Positions 9,032-19,818 of a stretch of DNA of 64,000 nt are shown in pieces. This DNA is from Gammaproteobacteria bacterium (lineage in GTDB: Bacteria; Pseudomonadota; Gammaproteobacteria; Pseudomonadales; Pseudomonadaceae), in contig JAHIWP010000055.1 of assembly GCA_018816095.1 (NCBI GenBank), positions 32,159-96,158 on the forward strand, given 5' to 3'. A model generated the notes under the pieces. It searched no databases. It worked only from the letters and a program-made list of their open reading frames with translations, and had not been told where the DNA came from. Position 1 is the stretch's first letter; each line of letters opens with the position of its first letter. The position numbers were made by a program, and so were the translations under genes.

Positions 9032-10003
9032 TTAGGCGACCGCCACAACGTCGAGAATGCGCTGCACCACGCGGTCCTGGTCGATGCCGGCGGCTTCTGC
9101 CTCGAACGAGAGAATGATGCGGTGACGCAAGACGTCGAACAGCACGGCCTGGATATCTTCCGGGCTGACAAAATCCCGACCGGCCAGCCAGGCGTGCGCC
9201 CGAGCACAGCGATCCAGGGCAATCGAGCCGCGCGGGCTGGCGCCGTAGGCAATCCATTCAGCCAGTTCCGGGTCGAATTTGGCCGGGGTGCGCGAGGCCA
9301 TCACCAGTTGCACCAAATACTCTTCCACCGCATCGGCCATATACAGGCCGAGGATTTCCTGGCGCGCGGCAAAGATTGCCTGTTGACTGACCAGCTGCTC
9401 GGGCTTGGTTTCGCCATTGAGCGCTTCGCCACGGGCCTGGGCGAGGATCTTGCGTTCGACGCTGGCGTCGGGGAAACCGATCTTCACGTGCATCAAAAAG
9501 CGGTCGAGTTGGGCTTCGGGCAGTGGATAGGTGCCTTCTTGCTCGATCGGATTTTGCGTGGCCATCACCAGAAACAGCGGCGACAGGTTATAGGTGCTGC
9601 GTCCGACGCTGACCTGGCGTTCGGCCATGGCCTCGAGCAGTGCCGATTGCACCTTGGCTGGCGCCCGGTTGATCTCATCGGCCAGCACCAGGTTGTGGAA
9701 GATTGGCCCCTGCTGGAACACAAAACTGCCTGTTTCCGGGCGGTAGATCTCGGTGCCGGTGATGTCGGCCGGGAGCAGGTCCGGGGTGAACTGAATACGG
9801 TGGAATTCGGCTTCAATGCCTTCAGCCAGTTCCTTGATCGCCTTGGTTTTGGCGAGCCCAGGTGCGCCCTCAACCAGCATATGGCCATCAGCGAGCAAGG
9901 CAATCAGCAGCCTTTCGATGAGTTTTTCCTGGCCGAGGATCTGGCTTGAAAGAAAATGTCGCAGCGCGATAAGCGCTTCACGGTGTTCCATCGTTAAGCT
10001 CAT
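9032..10003 (-). CDS. MoxR-type AAA+ ATPase
   Basis: 323 residues. Walker A variant EGAPGLAKTKAI (~40-50), Walker B VLADEINRAP (~105), sensor-1 region MATQNPIEQEGTYPLPEAQLDRF and a helical lid domain; this is the MoxR subfamily. Role: chaperone-like ATPase acting on VWA substrates, here presumably the Bat proteins encoded downstream. First gene of the six-gene minus-strand operon; divergent from gdhB across 161 bp that must hold both promoters. The start is uncertain: ATG 10003 (MSLTMEHREAL) or ATG 9991; neither has a strong ribosome site. Confidence 0.9.
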   Translation of the reverse strand: MSLTMEHREALIALRHFLSSQILGQEKLIERLLIALLADGHMLVEGAPGLAKTKAIKELAEGIEAEFHRIQFTPDLLPADITGTEIYRPETGSFVFQQGPIFHNLVLADEINRAPAKVQSALLEAMAERQVSVGRSTYNLSPLFLVMATQNPIEQEGTYPLPEAQLDRFLMHVKIGFPDASVERKILAQARGEALNGETKPEQLVSQQAIFAARQEILGLYMADAVEEYLVQLVMASRTPAKFDPELAEWIAYGASPRGSIALDRCARAHAWLAGRDFVSPEDIQAVLFDVLRHRIILSFEAEAAGIDQDRVVQRILDVVAVA

Positions 10004-10164
10004 CCGGCAAATGTGACCAGCGAGTCTTGAGTCTCGCCAGAGTTAAGTGGCAGCCACTTTAATGCAATCGCGGCCTCCTAGACTAACGTTGAACAACAAG
10101 GTTGTGGCGAAGATCCTTTTCGCGGCTGCCCCTGATCGAATAACAAGCCAAATGGAGCACACCC

Positions 10165-13100
10165 ATGGCGTTCTTTACGGCGGCCAGCAAAGCCGATTTT
10201 CAGCACCACCTGCAAACGGCCCTGGCACAGCACGTCAGCGAACAGGCTCTGCCACAAGTAGCCCTGTTCGCCGAGCAATTCTTCGGCATCATCGCCCTTG
10301 AGGAGCTGACCCAACGTCGCCTCTCTGATCTGGTCGGCTGCACGTTATCGTCCTGGCGGTTGCTGGAGCGTTTTGCACCGAGCAAGCCAGAGGTGCGGGT
10401 CCTTAACCCCGATTATGAGAAACACGGCTGGCAGTCCACGCACACCGCGGTGGAAATTCTGCACAGCGATATTCCCTTCCTGGTCGACTCGGTACGCATG
10501 GAGCTCAACCGTCGCGGTTACAGCATCCACACCTTGCAGAACAGCGTGTTCAGCGTGCGCCGCAACAAGAGTGGTGAGCTGCAGGAAATTCTGCCTAAAG
10601 GTGCTCAAGGCAAGGACGTGCAGCAAGAAGCGCTGATGTTCCTGGAGATTGACCGTTGCTCCAGTAACGGCGAGCTGAAAGTCCTGGAAAAAGCCCTGCG
10701 CGAGGTATTCGCTGATGTGCGCCTGAGTGTGGCGGATTTCCAGCCAATGAAGGACAAGGCCAAGGAGCTGCGCGCCTGGCTGGATAAGGCCAAGCTCAAG
10801 GTTGAAGGCGCTGAGCTGGAAGAGGTCAAGGTGTTTATGAGCTGGTTGCTCGACGACCACTTCACCTTCCTCGGTTATGAAGAGTTCACCGTTGCCGACA
10901 GTGTTGATGGCGGCAGCATTGTCTATGACGAAAAGTCCCTGCTGGGACTGTCCAAACGCCTGCGCAGCGGGCTGACGGCCGAAGATACGCACATCGAGCC
11001 GGAGGCGGTCTGCTACCTGCGTGAAGCGCAGTTGCTGTCGTTTGCCAAGGCGGCGGTGCCGAGCCGCGTGCACCGCCCGGCGTATCCGGATTTGGTGTCG
11101 ATTCGTGAGCTGGACAGCACCGGCAAGGTCATTAAGGAATGCCGCTTTATGGGCCTCTACACCTCATCGGTGTATGCCGAGAGCGTGTGGAACATCCCCT
11201 ATATCCGCCGCAAAATTGCAGTCATCGAGCAGCGCTCGGGCTTTGATAGCAGCGCTCACCTGGGCAAAGAGCTGGCTCAGGTGCTGGAAGTGCTGCCGCG
11301 TGATGACTTGTTCCAAACCTCGGTGGATGAGCTGTTCAACACCACTTTGGCGATCGTGCAGATTCAGGAGCGCAACAAGATTCGCGTCTTCCTGCGCCGC
11401 GATCCTTACGGTCGTTTCTGCTACTGCCTGGCCTATGTACCGCGTGATGTGTACTCCACCGAGACCCGGGTAAAAATCCAGCAAGTGCTGATGGATCGCC
11501 TGCAGGGGATTGATTGCGAGTTCTGGACCTTCTTCTCCGAGTCGGTGCTGGCGCGGGTGCAGTTTATTCTCAAGGTCGACCCGAAAAACCGTGTGCAAAT
11601 CGACCCTGTGCGCCTGGAAAAAGAAGTCATCCAGGCCTGCCGTTCGTGGAAGGACGATTACACCAGCCTGATGGTCGAGAGCCTCGGCGAGGCTCAGGGC
11701 ACTGAAGTGCTCAGCGAGTTCCCGGATGGCTTCCCGGCGGGCTACCGTGAGCGTTTCGCCCCACATTCGGCGGTGGTGGACATGCAGCACCTGCTCAGCC
11801 TGAACAGCGAGCGTCAGTTGGTGATGAGCTTCTACCAGCCGCTGACCCAGGGCGAGCAGCAGTTGCACTGCAAGCTCTACCACGCCGATACGCCGCTGCC
11901 GCTGTCAGACGTGCTGCCGATCCTGGAAAACCTCGGCCTGCGCGTTTTGGGTGAGTTCCCTTACAAGCTGCGCCGCGCCGATGGCCGCGAGTTCTGGATT
12001 CACGATTTTGCCTTTACCTATGCCGAAGGCCTGGATGTCGACATCCAGCAGCTCAACGACACCCCGCAAGACGCCTTCGTTAAAATCGTTGGCAGCGCGG
12101 CGGAGAACGACGGCTTCAACCGTCTGGTGCTGATGGCCGCCATGCCGTGGCGTGATGTGGCACTGCTGCGCGCCTACGCGCGTTACCTCAAGCAGATTCG
12201 CCTGGGCTTTGACCTCAGCTACATCGCCAGCACCTTGGTCAACCATGCGGATATCGCCAAGGAACTGGTACGCCTGTTTAAAACGCGCTTTTATCTGGCG
12301 CGCAAGCTGACTGCAGAAGACCTGGAAGACAAACAACAGAAGCTTGAGCAGGCGATTCTCGCCGCGTTGGATGATGTTGCGGTGCTTAACGAAGACCGCA
12401 TCCTGCGTCGCTACCTGGACCTGATCAAAGCCACCCTGCGCACCAACTTCTACCAGACCGATGCGGCCGGGCAGAACAAGCCCTACTTCAGCTTCAAGCT
12501 GAATCCGCGCGCGATTCCGGATATTCCACGGCCAACGCCGAAGTTCGAAATCTTCGTCTATTCGCCGCGGGTTGAAGGCGTGCACCTGCGCTTTGGCGAT
12601 GTCGCCCGTGGCGGCCTGCGTTGGTCGGACCGCGAGGAAGACTTCCGCACCGAGGTGCTGGGCCTGGTCAAGGCGCAGCAGGTGAAGAACGCAGTGATCG
12701 TACCGATGGGCGCCAAAGGCGGCTTTGTACCACGCCGTCTGCCGCTGGGTGGTTCGCGCGATGACGTGTTGGCGGAGGGCATTGCCTGCTACCGCATCTT
12801 CATCAGCGGGCTGTTGGATATCACCGACAACCTCAAAGAGGGTGTCGTGGTGCCGCCGCAGAATGTGGTGCGCCACGACGGTGACGATCCTTATTTGGTG
12901 GTGGCCGCCGACAAAGGCACCGCGACCTTCTCCGACATCGCCAACGGTATTGCTGCCGATTACGGCTTCTGGCTGGACGATGCATTCGCCTCGGGTGGTT
13001 CGGCGGGTTACGACCACAAAGGCATGGGCATTACCGCTAAAGGCGCGTGGGTCTCGGTGCAGCGGCACTTCCGTGAGCGCGGCATTGATGTGCAGAAAGA

Positions 13101-15006
13101 CCACGTCACGGTCATCGGTATCGGCGACATGGCCGGCGACGTATTCGGCAACGGCCTGCTGCTCTCGGAAAGCCTGCAGCTGGTCGCCGCCTTTAACCAT
13201 ATGCATATCTTCATTGACCCGAACCCAGACGCCGCCAAGAGCTTTGTCGAGCGTCAGCGCCTGTTTGATCTGCCGCGCTCCAGCTGGACCGACTATGACG
13301 CCAAGCTGATCTCGGACGGCGGCGGGATCTTCCTGCGCAGCGCCAAGAGCATCCCGATCAGTGCACAGATGAAAGAGCGCTTCGACATCAGTGCCGACAA
13401 GCTGGCACCGACCGAGCTGCTCAATGCCCTGCTCAAAGCCCCGGTGGATTTGCTGTGGAATGGCGGTATCGGCACCTACGTTAAATCCAGCAAAGAAAGC
13501 CACGCCGATGTCGGCGACAAGGCCAACGACCTGCTGCGTGTAGATGGCCGCGAACTGCGCGCCAAGGTGGTGGGCGAGGGCGGTAACCTCGGCATGACCC
13601 AGCTGGGTCGCGTTGAATACGGTCTCAATGGCGGTAAGAGCAACACCGACTTTATCGACAACGCCGGTGGTGTGGACTGCTCCGACCACGAAGTGAATAT
13701 CAAGATTCTGCTCGGCGAAATCGTTGCTGCGGGCGATATGACCGGCAAGCAGCGCAACAAGCTGATGGTGGAAATGACCGATGCCGTCGGTGGCCTGGTG
13801 TTGGGCAACAACTACAAGCAGACCCAGGCATTGTCGCTGGCCGAACGCCGTGCCCGTGAGCGCGTGGGTGAATACAAACGCCTGATGTCGGCACTAGAAG
13901 CTGCAGGCAAACTGGACCGCGCCCTGGAGTTTCTGCCCTCTGATGATGAACTCAACGAGCGCGCCGCCAATGGGTTGGGTCTGACCCGCCCAGAATTGTC
14001 GGTGCTGATCTCCTACAGCAAGATCGACCTCAAGGAGTCGCTGCTCAAATCCCTGGTGCCGGATGACGAGTACCTGGCGCGGGAAATGGAAACTGCCTTC
14101 CCGCCCTTGTTGGCGGAGAAGTTTGGCGAGCCGATGCGTCGTCATCGCCTCAAGCGCGAAATCGTTAGCACGCAGATCGCCAACGATCTGGTTAACCATA
14201 TGGGCATCACCTTCGTGCAGCGCTTGAAGGAGTCCACAGGCATGAGCGCGGCTAATGTCGCTGGCGCGTATGTGATTGTGCGTGACCTGTTCCGTCTGCC
14301 GCACTGGTGGCAGCAGATTGAAGCGCTGGACTCCAAGGTGCCCGCCGAGTTGCAACTGCAATTGATGGATGAGCTGATGCGCTTGGGCCGCCGCGCTACC
14401 CGCTGGTTCTTGCGTAACCGCCGTAATGACCTGGATGCGGCGCGAGATGTGGCGCATTTCGCACCGCGTATCGAGGCCTTGGTCGGCCGCTTGGACGAAC
14501 TGCTTGAAGGCCCAGCCCGTGAACAGTGGCTGGCGCGCTTCCAAGCCTATGTCGAAGCCGGCGTGCCGGAAGAGCTGGCGCGCGTGGTTGCGGGCACCAG
14601 TCATCTGTACACCCTGTTGCCGATCATCGAAGCGTCGGATGTGACAGCGCAGGAGCCGGCTCGGGTTGCGGCGGCATACTTCGCCATCGGTGGCGCGCTG
14701 GAGCTGTCTTGGTATCTGCAGCAGATCACCAGCCTGCCGGTGGAAAACAACTGGCAAGCGCTGGCCCGTGAGGCTTTCCGCGATGACCTCGACTGGCAGC
14801 AACGCGCTATCACCGTGTCGGTACTGCAAATGGCCGAAGGCCCTGCGGATATCGAAGAGCGGGTTGGCGTATGGCTGGATCAGCACCGCCGTCTGGTGGA
14901 TCGTTGGAAGCTCATGCTAGGCGAGCTGCGCGCAGCCACCAACACCGATTACGCCATGTATGCCGTGGCCAATCGTGAGTTGATGGACTTGGCGCAAAAC
15001 GCTTAA
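10165..15006 (+). CDS. gdhB: NAD-specific glutamate dehydrogenase, large (L_180-type) class
   Basis: 1613 residues, the length of the large bacterial NAD-GDH family (PF05088), which is unlike the ~450-residue hexameric GDHs. Long N-terminal regulatory/ACT-like region (~1-650), catalytic core (~700-1300) with GGLRWSDREEDFRTEVLGL, VPMGAKGGF (catalytic Lys near 847) and AKVVGEGGNLGMTQLGR, and a long helical C-terminus. Catalyses glutamate + NAD+ to 2-oxoglutarate + ammonium + NADH; catabolic in pseudomonads and induced with arginine/glutamate use (family knowledge). Start ATG has GGAG 7 nt upstream. Single-gene unit with its own terminator. Intact. Confidence 0.96.
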   Translation: MAFFTAASKADFQHHLQTALAQHVSEQALPQVALFAEQFFGIIALEELTQRRLSDLVGCTLSSWRLLERFAPSKPEVRVLNPDYEKHGWQSTHTAVEILHSDIPFLVDSVRMELNRRGYSIHTLQNSVFSVRRNKSGELQEILPKGAQGKDVQQEALMFLEIDRCSSNGELKVLEKALREVFADVRLSVADFQPMKDKAKELRAWLDKAKLKVEGAELEEVKVFMSWLLDDHFTFLGYEEFTVADSVDGGSIVYDEKSLLGLSKRLRSGLTAEDTHIEPEAVCYLREAQLLSFAKAAVPSRVHRPAYPDLVSIRELDSTGKVIKECRFMGLYTSSVYAESVWNIPYIRRKIAVIEQRSGFDSSAHLGKELAQVLEVLPRDDLFQTSVDELFNTTLAIVQIQERNKIRVFLRRDPYGRFCYCLAYVPRDVYSTETRVKIQQVLMDRLQGIDCEFWTFFSESVLARVQFILKVDPKNRVQIDPVRLEKEVIQACRSWKDDYTSLMVESLGEAQGTEVLSEFPDGFPAGYRERFAPHSAVVDMQHLLSLNSERQLVMSFYQPLTQGEQQLHCKLYHADTPLPLSDVLPILENLGLRVLGEFPYKLRRADGREFWIHDFAFTYAEGLDVDIQQLNDTPQDAFVKIVGSAAENDGFNRLVLMAAMPWRDVALLRAYARYLKQIRLGFDLSYIASTLVNHADIAKELVRLFKTRFYLARKLTAEDLEDKQQKLEQAILAALDDVAVLNEDRILRRYLDLIKATLRTNFYQTDAAGQNKPYFSFKLNPRAIPDIPRPTPKFEIFVYSPRVEGVHLRFGDVARGGLRWSDREEDFRTEVLGLVKAQQVKNAVIVPMGAKGGFVPRRLPLGGSRDDVLAEGIACYRIFISGLLDITDNLKEGVVVPPQNVVRHDGDDPYLVVAADKGTATFSDIANGIAADYGFWLDDAFASGGSAGYDHKGMGITAKGAWVSVQRHFRERGIDVQKDHVTVIGIGDMAGDVFGNGLLLSESLQLVAAFNHMHIFIDPNPDAAKSFVERQRLFDLPRSSWTDYDAKLISDGGGIFLRSAKSIPISAQMKERFDISADKLAPTELLNALLKAPVDLLWNGGIGTYVKSSKESHADVGDKANDLLRVDGRELRAKVVGEGGNLGMTQLGRVEYGLNGGKSNTDFIDNAGGVDCSDHEVNIKILLGEIVAAGDMTGKQRNKLMVEMTDAVGGLVLGNNYKQTQALSLAERRARERVGEYKRLMSALEAAGKLDRALEFLPSDDELNERAANGLGLTRPELSVLISYSKIDLKESLLKSLVPDDEYLAREMETAFPPLLAEKFGEPMRRHRLKREIVSTQIANDLVNHMGITFVQRLKESTGMSAANVAGAYVIVRDLFRLPHWWQQIEALDSKVPAELQLQLMDELMRLGRRATRWFLRNRRNDLDAARDVAHFAPRIEALVGRLDELLEGPAREQWLARFQAYVEAGVPEELARVVAGTSHLYTLLPIIEASDVTAQEPARVAAAYFAIGGALELSWYLQQITSLPVENNWQALAREAFRDDLDWQQRAITVSVLQMAEGPADIEERVGVWLDQHRRLVDRWKLMLGELRAATNTDYAMYAVANRELMDLAQNA

Positions 15007-15050
15007 AAGCGATCGGCGCAGGCCTTGCCTGTGCTGCTCCTGTCCCAATA

Positions 15051-15080
15051 AAAAGCCCCGTCTAGTGCGGGGCTTTTTAT
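15051..15080 (+). terminator. Terminator of gdhB (probably bidirectional with rnt)
   Basis: AAAAGCCCCG (15051-15060) pairs with CGGGGCTTTT (15068-15077) around a 7-nt loop, then TAT. It lies between the convergent gdhB and rnt genes; A-tract and T-tract on both sides would let it work in both directions. Confidence 0.88.
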
Positions 15081-15109
15081 TGCTGATGGTTAAGTGACAA
15101 CGGCAGAAT

Positions 15110-15784
15110 TCAGTCGTCGAAATCCATCCAGCCGCCCATCTCCTTCCAACGATTGACGATGCCGCAGTACAGCTCGGCTGTCTTCTCGGTGTCGTAGCGA
15201 GCCGAGTGGGCTTCCTTACCATCGAAATCGATGCCTGCCGCCTGGCACGCTTTAGCTAGCACGGTTTGGCCATAAGCCAGGCCGGCCAGGGTGGCGGTGT
15301 CGAAGCTGGAGAACGGGTGAAACGGATTACGCTTGATCCCGGTACGCGCCACGGCAGCATTGAGGAAGCCCAGGTCGAAGCTGCTGTTATGGCCGACCAG
15401 AATCGCCCGTTTGCAGCTATTGGCTTTCAGCGATTTACGCAGGCTGCGGAAGATTTCCGTCAGTGCGTGTTCTTCCGTGACGGCCATGCGCAGCGGATGA
15501 TCAAGTTTGATCCCGGTGAAATCCAGTGCGGCTTGTTCGATGTTCGCACCTTCAAACGGCTCAACACGGAAAAACTGGGTGTGCTCCGGATAGAGGAAGC
15601 CGCCTTCGTCCATGCCAATGGTGGTGGCAGCAATTTCCAGCAGGGCATCGGTGGCGCAGTTAAAACCACCGGTTTCCACATCTACGACTACCGGCAGGTA
15701 GCCACGAAAGCGTGCGGCCATCGGGTGGCGCGGGCCTGAGTGGCTGTTGCTCTCGGGCTCGTCGTCATACAGGTCTTCACTCAC
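15110..15784 (-). CDS. rnt: Ribonuclease T
   Basis: 224 residues, starting at a GTG that overlaps the pyrC stop by 4 nt. DEDDh exonuclease residues are visible: VVDVETGGF (~31-39, Asp and Glu), [10 protein letters not shown] (~130, Asp) and [10 protein letters not shown] (~188-193, His-x4-Asp). RNase T trims 3' ends of tRNA and other stable RNAs and also degrades ssDNA; it is a homodimer in the cytosol. Translationally coupled to pyrC, the same order as I recall in P. aeruginosa. Short acidic N-terminus ([14 protein letters not shown]) typical of the pseudomonad protein. Confidence 0.94.
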   Translation of the reverse strand: MSEDLYDDEPESNSHSGPRHPMAARFRGYLPVVVDVETGGFNCATDALLEIAATTIGMDEGGFLYPEHTQFFRVEPFEGANIEQAALDFTGIKLDHPLRMAVTEEHALTEIFRSLRKSLKANSCKRAILVGHNSSFDLGFLNAAVARTGIKRNPFHPFSSFDTATLAGLAYGQTVLAKACQAAGIDFDGKEAHSARYDTEKTAELYCGIVNRWKEMGGWMDFDD

Positions 15785-16827
15785 GCGTGGTTCTCCAGCA
15801 AACGCCAGCGCAGGGTTTCACCGGCGCGCAGGGGGATTACGATTTGCTCGCCCAGGGGCAAGCTGTCAGGGGCCGTCCAGTCTTCACGGACCAGGGTGAT
15901 GCTGTCGCTGTTGCGCGGCAGGCCGTAGAAGTCCGGGCCGTTGAGGCTGGCGAAGGCTTCCAGCTTATCCAGTGCATTGCGCTGCTCGAAGGCTTCGGCA
16001 TACAGCTCAATCGCCGCATAGGCGCTGTAGCACCCGGCGCAGCCGCAGGCGGCTTCCTTGGCGTGTTTGGCGTGGGGCGCCGAATCTGTACCGAGGAAGA
16101 ACTTGGCGCTGCCACTGGTGGCCGCATCCAGCAGCGCTTCCTGATGGCTGTTGCGCTTAAGGACTGGCAGGCAAAACAGGTGCGGACGGATACCGCCAAC
16201 CAGCATGTGATTGCGGTTGTACAGCAGGTGATGGGCGGTGATGGTGGCGCCAACGTTGGCCGAAGCACCTTGCACGAACTCCACCGCATCGCGGGTGGTG
16301 ATGTGCTCGAACACCACTTTCAGCGTCGGGAAACGCTCGACTACGCGACTGAGGTGTTCACCGATAAAGATTTTTTCGCGGTCGAAAATGTCGATCTCGC
16401 TGCGTGTCACTTCACCGTGCACCAGCAGCGGCATACCCACTTCGGCCATGGTTTCAAGCACCGGGAAAATCGTGTCGATGCTGGTCACGCCGGAATCGGA
16501 GTTGGTGGTCGCGCCGGCCGGGTAGAGCTTGGCGGCATGCACAAAGCCTGAAGCCATTGCGCTGCGGATATCAGCAGGCTGGGTCAGGTCGGTGAGGTAG
16601 AGCACCATCAGCGGTTGAAAATTACTGCCGGCTGGGCGAGCGCTGAGAATGCGCTGGCGGTAGGCATCGGCTTCGCTGGCATTGCGCACGGGCGGCACCA
16701 GGTTAGGCATGATGATGGCACGGCCAAAGGTACGGGCTACATCGGCGACGGTGTGCGGTAGCACGCTACCGTCACGCAGGTGGATGTGCCAGTCGTCAGG
16801 ACGCAGCAGGGTAAGGCGGTCAGTCAT
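15781..16827 (-). CDS. pyrC: Dihydroorotase (pyrC class II)
   Basis: 348 residues from ATG 16827 ([20 protein letters not shown]), matching the family's ~348; the longer open frame upstream has no similarity. Metal-binding HIHLRDG (~13-19), the Lys expected to be carboxylated in [11 protein letters not shown] (~98), and later metal-site His residues ([15 protein letters not shown]) and Asp (LGTDSAPH). Converts N-carbamoyl-aspartate to dihydroorotate in pyrimidine synthesis. Promoter must lie in the 205-bp region shared with divergent motY. Confidence 0.95.
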   Translation of the reverse strand: MTDRLTLLRPDDWHIHLRDGSVLPHTVADVARTFGRAIIMPNLVPPVRNASEADAYRQRILSARPAGSNFQPLMVLYLTDLTQPADIRSAMASGFVHAAKLYPAGATTNSDSGVTSIDTIFPVLETMAEVGMPLLVHGEVTRSEIDIFDREKIFIGEHLSRVVERFPTLKVVFEHITTRDAVEFVQGASANVGATITAHHLLYNRNHMLVGGIRPHLFCLPVLKRNSHQEALLDAATSGSAKFFLGTDSAPHAKHAKEAACGCAGCYSAYAAIELYAEAFEQRNALDKLEAFASLNGPDFYGLPRNSDSITLVREDWTAPDSLPLGEQIVIPLRAGETLRWRLLENHA

Positions 16828-17032
16828 GGAAGCTTCCAGGCGGGCAAAACGTGGCGAGAATGCTACCGGAAAAGCCCCTCGGCAGCACGTTGAAAGCGGG
16901 CTCATCGGGCAAAGCTGACTGGCGGCCGAGCGGCACTGCGCAGCCGCGTGTACACCCGGCATGCTGATCCGCTCAAGTTTTGCGCGTTGGCACCGATAGA
17001 AAAGGGGTAAGCCGTATTCACTGGAGTCTGTC

Positions 17033-17944
17033 GTGCGACCCTACCCACTCGCGGTGCTGTGCCTGCTGGCCAGCCAGCCAGTTCTTGCCATCAGCTTCCA
17101 GACCCGTCTGGAGAAGGTTGAGTGGCAGGTCGAAGGCGATCAGTTTGAGTGCCGTCTTGCGCAACCCATCACCGATTTCGGCTCCGGGGTGTTCGTGCGG
17201 CGTGCGGGGGAGCAGGTAACCTTTAGCCTGAAAGCCCGCGAGCGTTGGCTGGGCCGTGGTAATGCGACCTTGCTGGCGGCTGCCGCGCCTTGGCAGCCAG
17301 GGCGCGGCGACATCAACCTCGGTTCTGTCAGCGTGGCGAATGCTGAGGTGTTGTTTAATAGTTCTCAGGAGCAGGGCGCGCGCTTGCTCACCGGCTTGCT
17401 TGAAGGGCGCAGCCCCTTGGTGCGCCATCGTGCGGCCATGGGCGGTGATGTGGTTGAAGTGCGCCTGCTGCCGGCCAAATTCAACAAAGCCTACAACGAG
17501 TATCTGGGTTGCACGGCTAAGTTGCTGCCGGTGAACTTTGATCAAGTGCGCAAAAGCCTGGTGGGCTTTCCCGGTGGCGGTGTCGAGCTTGAACCGCTGG
17601 CACAGGCCAAGCTGGATATCATCCTCAGCTATCTCAAGGCCGACCCCAGCGTTAATCGCATCCAGCTCGATGGTCATGCCGATAACAGTGGCAACCGCCT
17701 GACCAATCGCGACCTGTCGCGCCGTCGTGCGCTGGCGGTGATGGAGTATCTCAAGGCCAATGGTATTCCGGCCGAGCAGATCACCCTGCGCTTCCACGGT
17801 GAGCGTTACCCGCTGGCGCCAAATAATAAGGAAGTCAACCGGGCCAAAAATCGCCGGGTCAGTATCTTCCTTGACCGTGTCCCGGAAGCCGCTACGCCGC
17901 CGGTTCCGGCTGCTGCACCGGCCGATCCTGCGGCGACTTCTTAG
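17033..17944 (+). CDS. motY: Flagellar motor protein MotY-like (OmpA C-domain)
   Basis: 303 residues, GTG start with GGAG 6 nt upstream. Signal peptide (~1-19, ends VLA), a MotY-type N-terminal domain beginning [23 protein letters not shown], and an OmpA-like peptidoglycan-binding domain (~185-280: [34 protein letters not shown]). MotY forms the T-ring that anchors stators to the basal body in Vibrio and Pseudomonas (established). Neighbours pyrC/rnt and argG match the motY locus I recall from P. aeruginosa. Ala/Pro-rich C-terminal tail. Confidence 0.87.
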   Translation: MRPYPLAVLCLLASQPVLAISFQTRLEKVEWQVEGDQFECRLAQPITDFGSGVFVRRAGEQVTFSLKARERWLGRGNATLLAAAAPWQPGRGDINLGSVSVANAEVLFNSSQEQGARLLTGLLEGRSPLVRHRAAMGGDVVEVRLLPAKFNKAYNEYLGCTAKLLPVNFDQVRKSLVGFPGGGVELEPLAQAKLDIILSYLKADPSVNRIQLDGHADNSGNRLTNRDLSRRRALAVMEYLKANGIPAEQITLRFHGERYPLAPNNKEVNRAKNRRVSIFLDRVPEAATPPVPAAAPADPAATS

Positions 17945-18074
17945 CCCCTGCGACTAACCTGCTGTCCAACAATAAACCGTCGCCTGGTCGTCACAAGCTG
18001 TCACGCCTCTGTAAATCAGCCGGCATGGGCAGTAGAATCACGGGTTTCCCGCACAACCCCGTGGAGTTGATGGC

Positions 18075-19292
18075 ATGGCCGACGTAAACAAGGTAGTCCT
18101 GGCATATTCCGGTGGCCTGGACACTTCCGTGATCCTCAAGTGGCTGCAAGATACCTATAACTGCGAAGTGGTGACTTTCACCGCTGACCTCGGCCAAGGT
18201 GAGGAAGTCGAGCCGGCCCGCGCCAAGGCTCAGGCCATGGGCGTCAAGGAAATCTACATCGATGACTTGCGCGAAGAATTCGTTCGCGACTTCGTCTACC
18301 CGATGTTCCGTGCCAATACCGTCTACGAAGGCGAGTACCTGCTGGGCACCTCTATTGCGCGTCCGTTGATCGCCAAACGCTTGATCGAGATCGCCAACGA
18401 GACCGGCGCTGATGCCATCTCCCACGGTGCGACCGGCAAGGGTAACGACCAGGTGCGTTTCGAACTGGGTGCCTACGCACTCAAGCCCGGCGTGAAAGTC
18501 ATCGCCCCTTGGCGCGAGTGGGACCTGCTGTCGCGCGAGAAGCTGATGGACTACGCCGAGAAGCACGCTATCCCGATTGAGCGTCACGGCAAGAAGAAGT
18601 CGCCGTACTCCATGGATGCCAACCTGCTGCACATCTCCTATGAAGGCGGCGTGCTGGAAGACACCTGGACCGAGCACGAAGAAGACATGTGGAAGTGGAC
18701 GGTCTCCCCTGAGGCTGCGCCAGATCAAGCGACCTACATCGAGCTGACCTACCGCAAGGGCGACATCGTTGCCATCGACGGCAAGGAAATGAGCCCAGCC
18801 ACCGTGCTGGCCGAACTGAACCGTATCGGCGGTGCAAATGGCATCGGTCGTCTGGATATCGTCGAGAACCGTTTCGTCGGTATGAAGTCCCGTGGCTGCT
18901 ACGAGACCCCCGGCGGCACCATCATGCTCAAGGGCCATCGCGCCATTGAGTCGATCACCCTGGATCGCGAAGTCGCTCACCTGAAAGACGAGCTGATGCC
19001 CAAGTACGCCAGCCTGATCTACAACGGTTTCTGGTGGAGCCCAGAGCGTCTGATGCTGCAACAGATGATCGACGCCTCCCAGGCCAACGTGAACGGCGTG
19101 GTACGCATGAAGCTGTACAAGGGCAACGTGATCATCACTGGTCGCAAGTCCGATGATTCGCTGTTTGATGCCAATATCGCCACCTTCGAAGAAGATGGTG
19201 GCGCCTATAATCAGCAGGACGCAGCCGGCTTTATCAAGCTTAACGCCCTGCGTATGCGCATTGCTGCCGGCAAAGGGCGCAAGATGCTCTGA
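18075..19292 (+). CDS. argG: Argininosuccinate synthase
   Basis: 405 residues. N-terminal ATP pyrophosphatase motif [14 protein letters not shown] (~9-22), [15 protein letters not shown] (~115-130) and [16 protein letters not shown], all diagnostic of ArgG. Joins citrulline and aspartate using ATP in arginine synthesis; cytosolic tetramer. GGAG is 8 nt before the ATG. A TAGAAT at 18033-18038 could be a -10 box (weak -35). Monocistronic or read through a hairpin to gloA. Confidence 0.97.
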   Translation: MADVNKVVLAYSGGLDTSVILKWLQDTYNCEVVTFTADLGQGEEVEPARAKAQAMGVKEIYIDDLREEFVRDFVYPMFRANTVYEGEYLLGTSIARPLIAKRLIEIANETGADAISHGATGKGNDQVRFELGAYALKPGVKVIAPWREWDLLSREKLMDYAEKHAIPIERHGKKKSPYSMDANLLHISYEGGVLEDTWTEHEEDMWKWTVSPEAAPDQATYIELTYRKGDIVAIDGKEMSPATVLAELNRIGGANGIGRLDIVENRFVGMKSRGCYETPGGTIMLKGHRAIESITLDREVAHLKDELMPKYASLIYNGFWWSPERLMLQQMIDASQANVNGVVRMKLYKGNVIITGRKSDDSLFDANIATFEEDGGAYNQQDAAGFIKLNALRMRIAAGKGRKML

Positions 19293-19320
19293 TAAACCTG
19301 AGCACCTGAGCCTGAACAGA

Positions 19321-19350
19321 CCCCGGCCATAAGCCGGGGTTTGCATTTTT
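19321..19350 (+). terminator. Hairpin terminator/attenuator between argG and gloA
   Basis: CCCCGGC (19321-19327) pairs with GCCGGGG (19333-19339) with a 5-nt loop, followed by TTTGCATTTTT. It lies 28 bp after the argG stop and just before gloA, so it may end or reduce argG read-through. Confidence 0.75.
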
Positions 19351-19368
19351 ACGATGAGGAGACACCTG

Positions 19369-19761
19369 ATGAGACTGCTGCATACCATGCTGCGCGTCGG
19401 CGATATGGACAAATCCATCGCGTTCTACACCGAGGTACTGGGCATGACCCTGCTGCGGCGTAAGGACTACCCGGAAGGGCAATTCACCCTGGCGTTTGTC
19501 GGTTACGGCGACGAGGCGCACAACAGCGTGATCGAACTGACCCATAACTGGGGTGTAGACAGTTACGAGTTGGGCACCGGCTATGGCCACATCGCCCTGG
19601 AAGTGGCCGATGTGTACAAGGCCTGCGAAGACATTCGCGCCCGCGGTGGCAAGATCACCCGTGAGCCTGGCCCGATGAAGCACGGCAGCAGCATCCTAGC
19701 CTTCGTTGAAGATCCGGATGGCTACAAGATCGAACTGCTGTCGCCATCGCGCGCGGATTGA
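19369..19761 (+). CDS. gloA: Lactoylglutathione lyase (glyoxalase I)
   Basis: 130 residues from ATG 19369 ([17 protein letters not shown]), preceded by GAGGAG. One VOC domain with the metal ligands of short glyoxalase I: His5, Glu in VIELTHNWG, His in YGHIALEV and Glu in DGYKIELL. The length matches the E. coli-like Ni2+-activated form rather than the longer Zn2+ form. Converts the methylglyoxal-glutathione hemithioacetal to S-lactoylglutathione. Follows argG and faces the minus-strand nth/rnf block across a terminator. Confidence 0.95.
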   Translation: MRLLHTMLRVGDMDKSIAFYTEVLGMTLLRRKDYPEGQFTLAFVGYGDEAHNSVIELTHNWGVDSYELGTGYGHIALEVADVYKACEDIRARGGKITREPGPMKHGSSILAFVEDPDGYKIELLSPSRAD

Positions 19762-19778
19762 TCGTTACGCGCGTATAA

Positions 19779-19812
19779 GAAAAAGCCCCGCATCGTAGCG
19801 GGGCTTTTTTAT
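19779..19812. terminator. Bidirectional terminator between gloA and the minus-strand block
   Basis: AAAAGCCCCG (19781-19790) pairs with CGGGGCTTTT (19799-19808), flanked by A-rich and T-rich tracts. Same arms as the gdhB terminator. Lies between two convergent stop codons. Confidence 0.88.
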
Positions 19813-19818
19813 TTGTAC

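Noticed and set aside
11905-13689. 594-codon antisense frame within gdhB
   Set aside because: Composition matches a shadow frame; gdhB is intact over this region.
17991-19418. 475-codon open frame on the minus strand across argG and gloA
   Set aside because: Antisense shadow of the high-GC argG gene; argG carries all family motifs and a good ribosome site.
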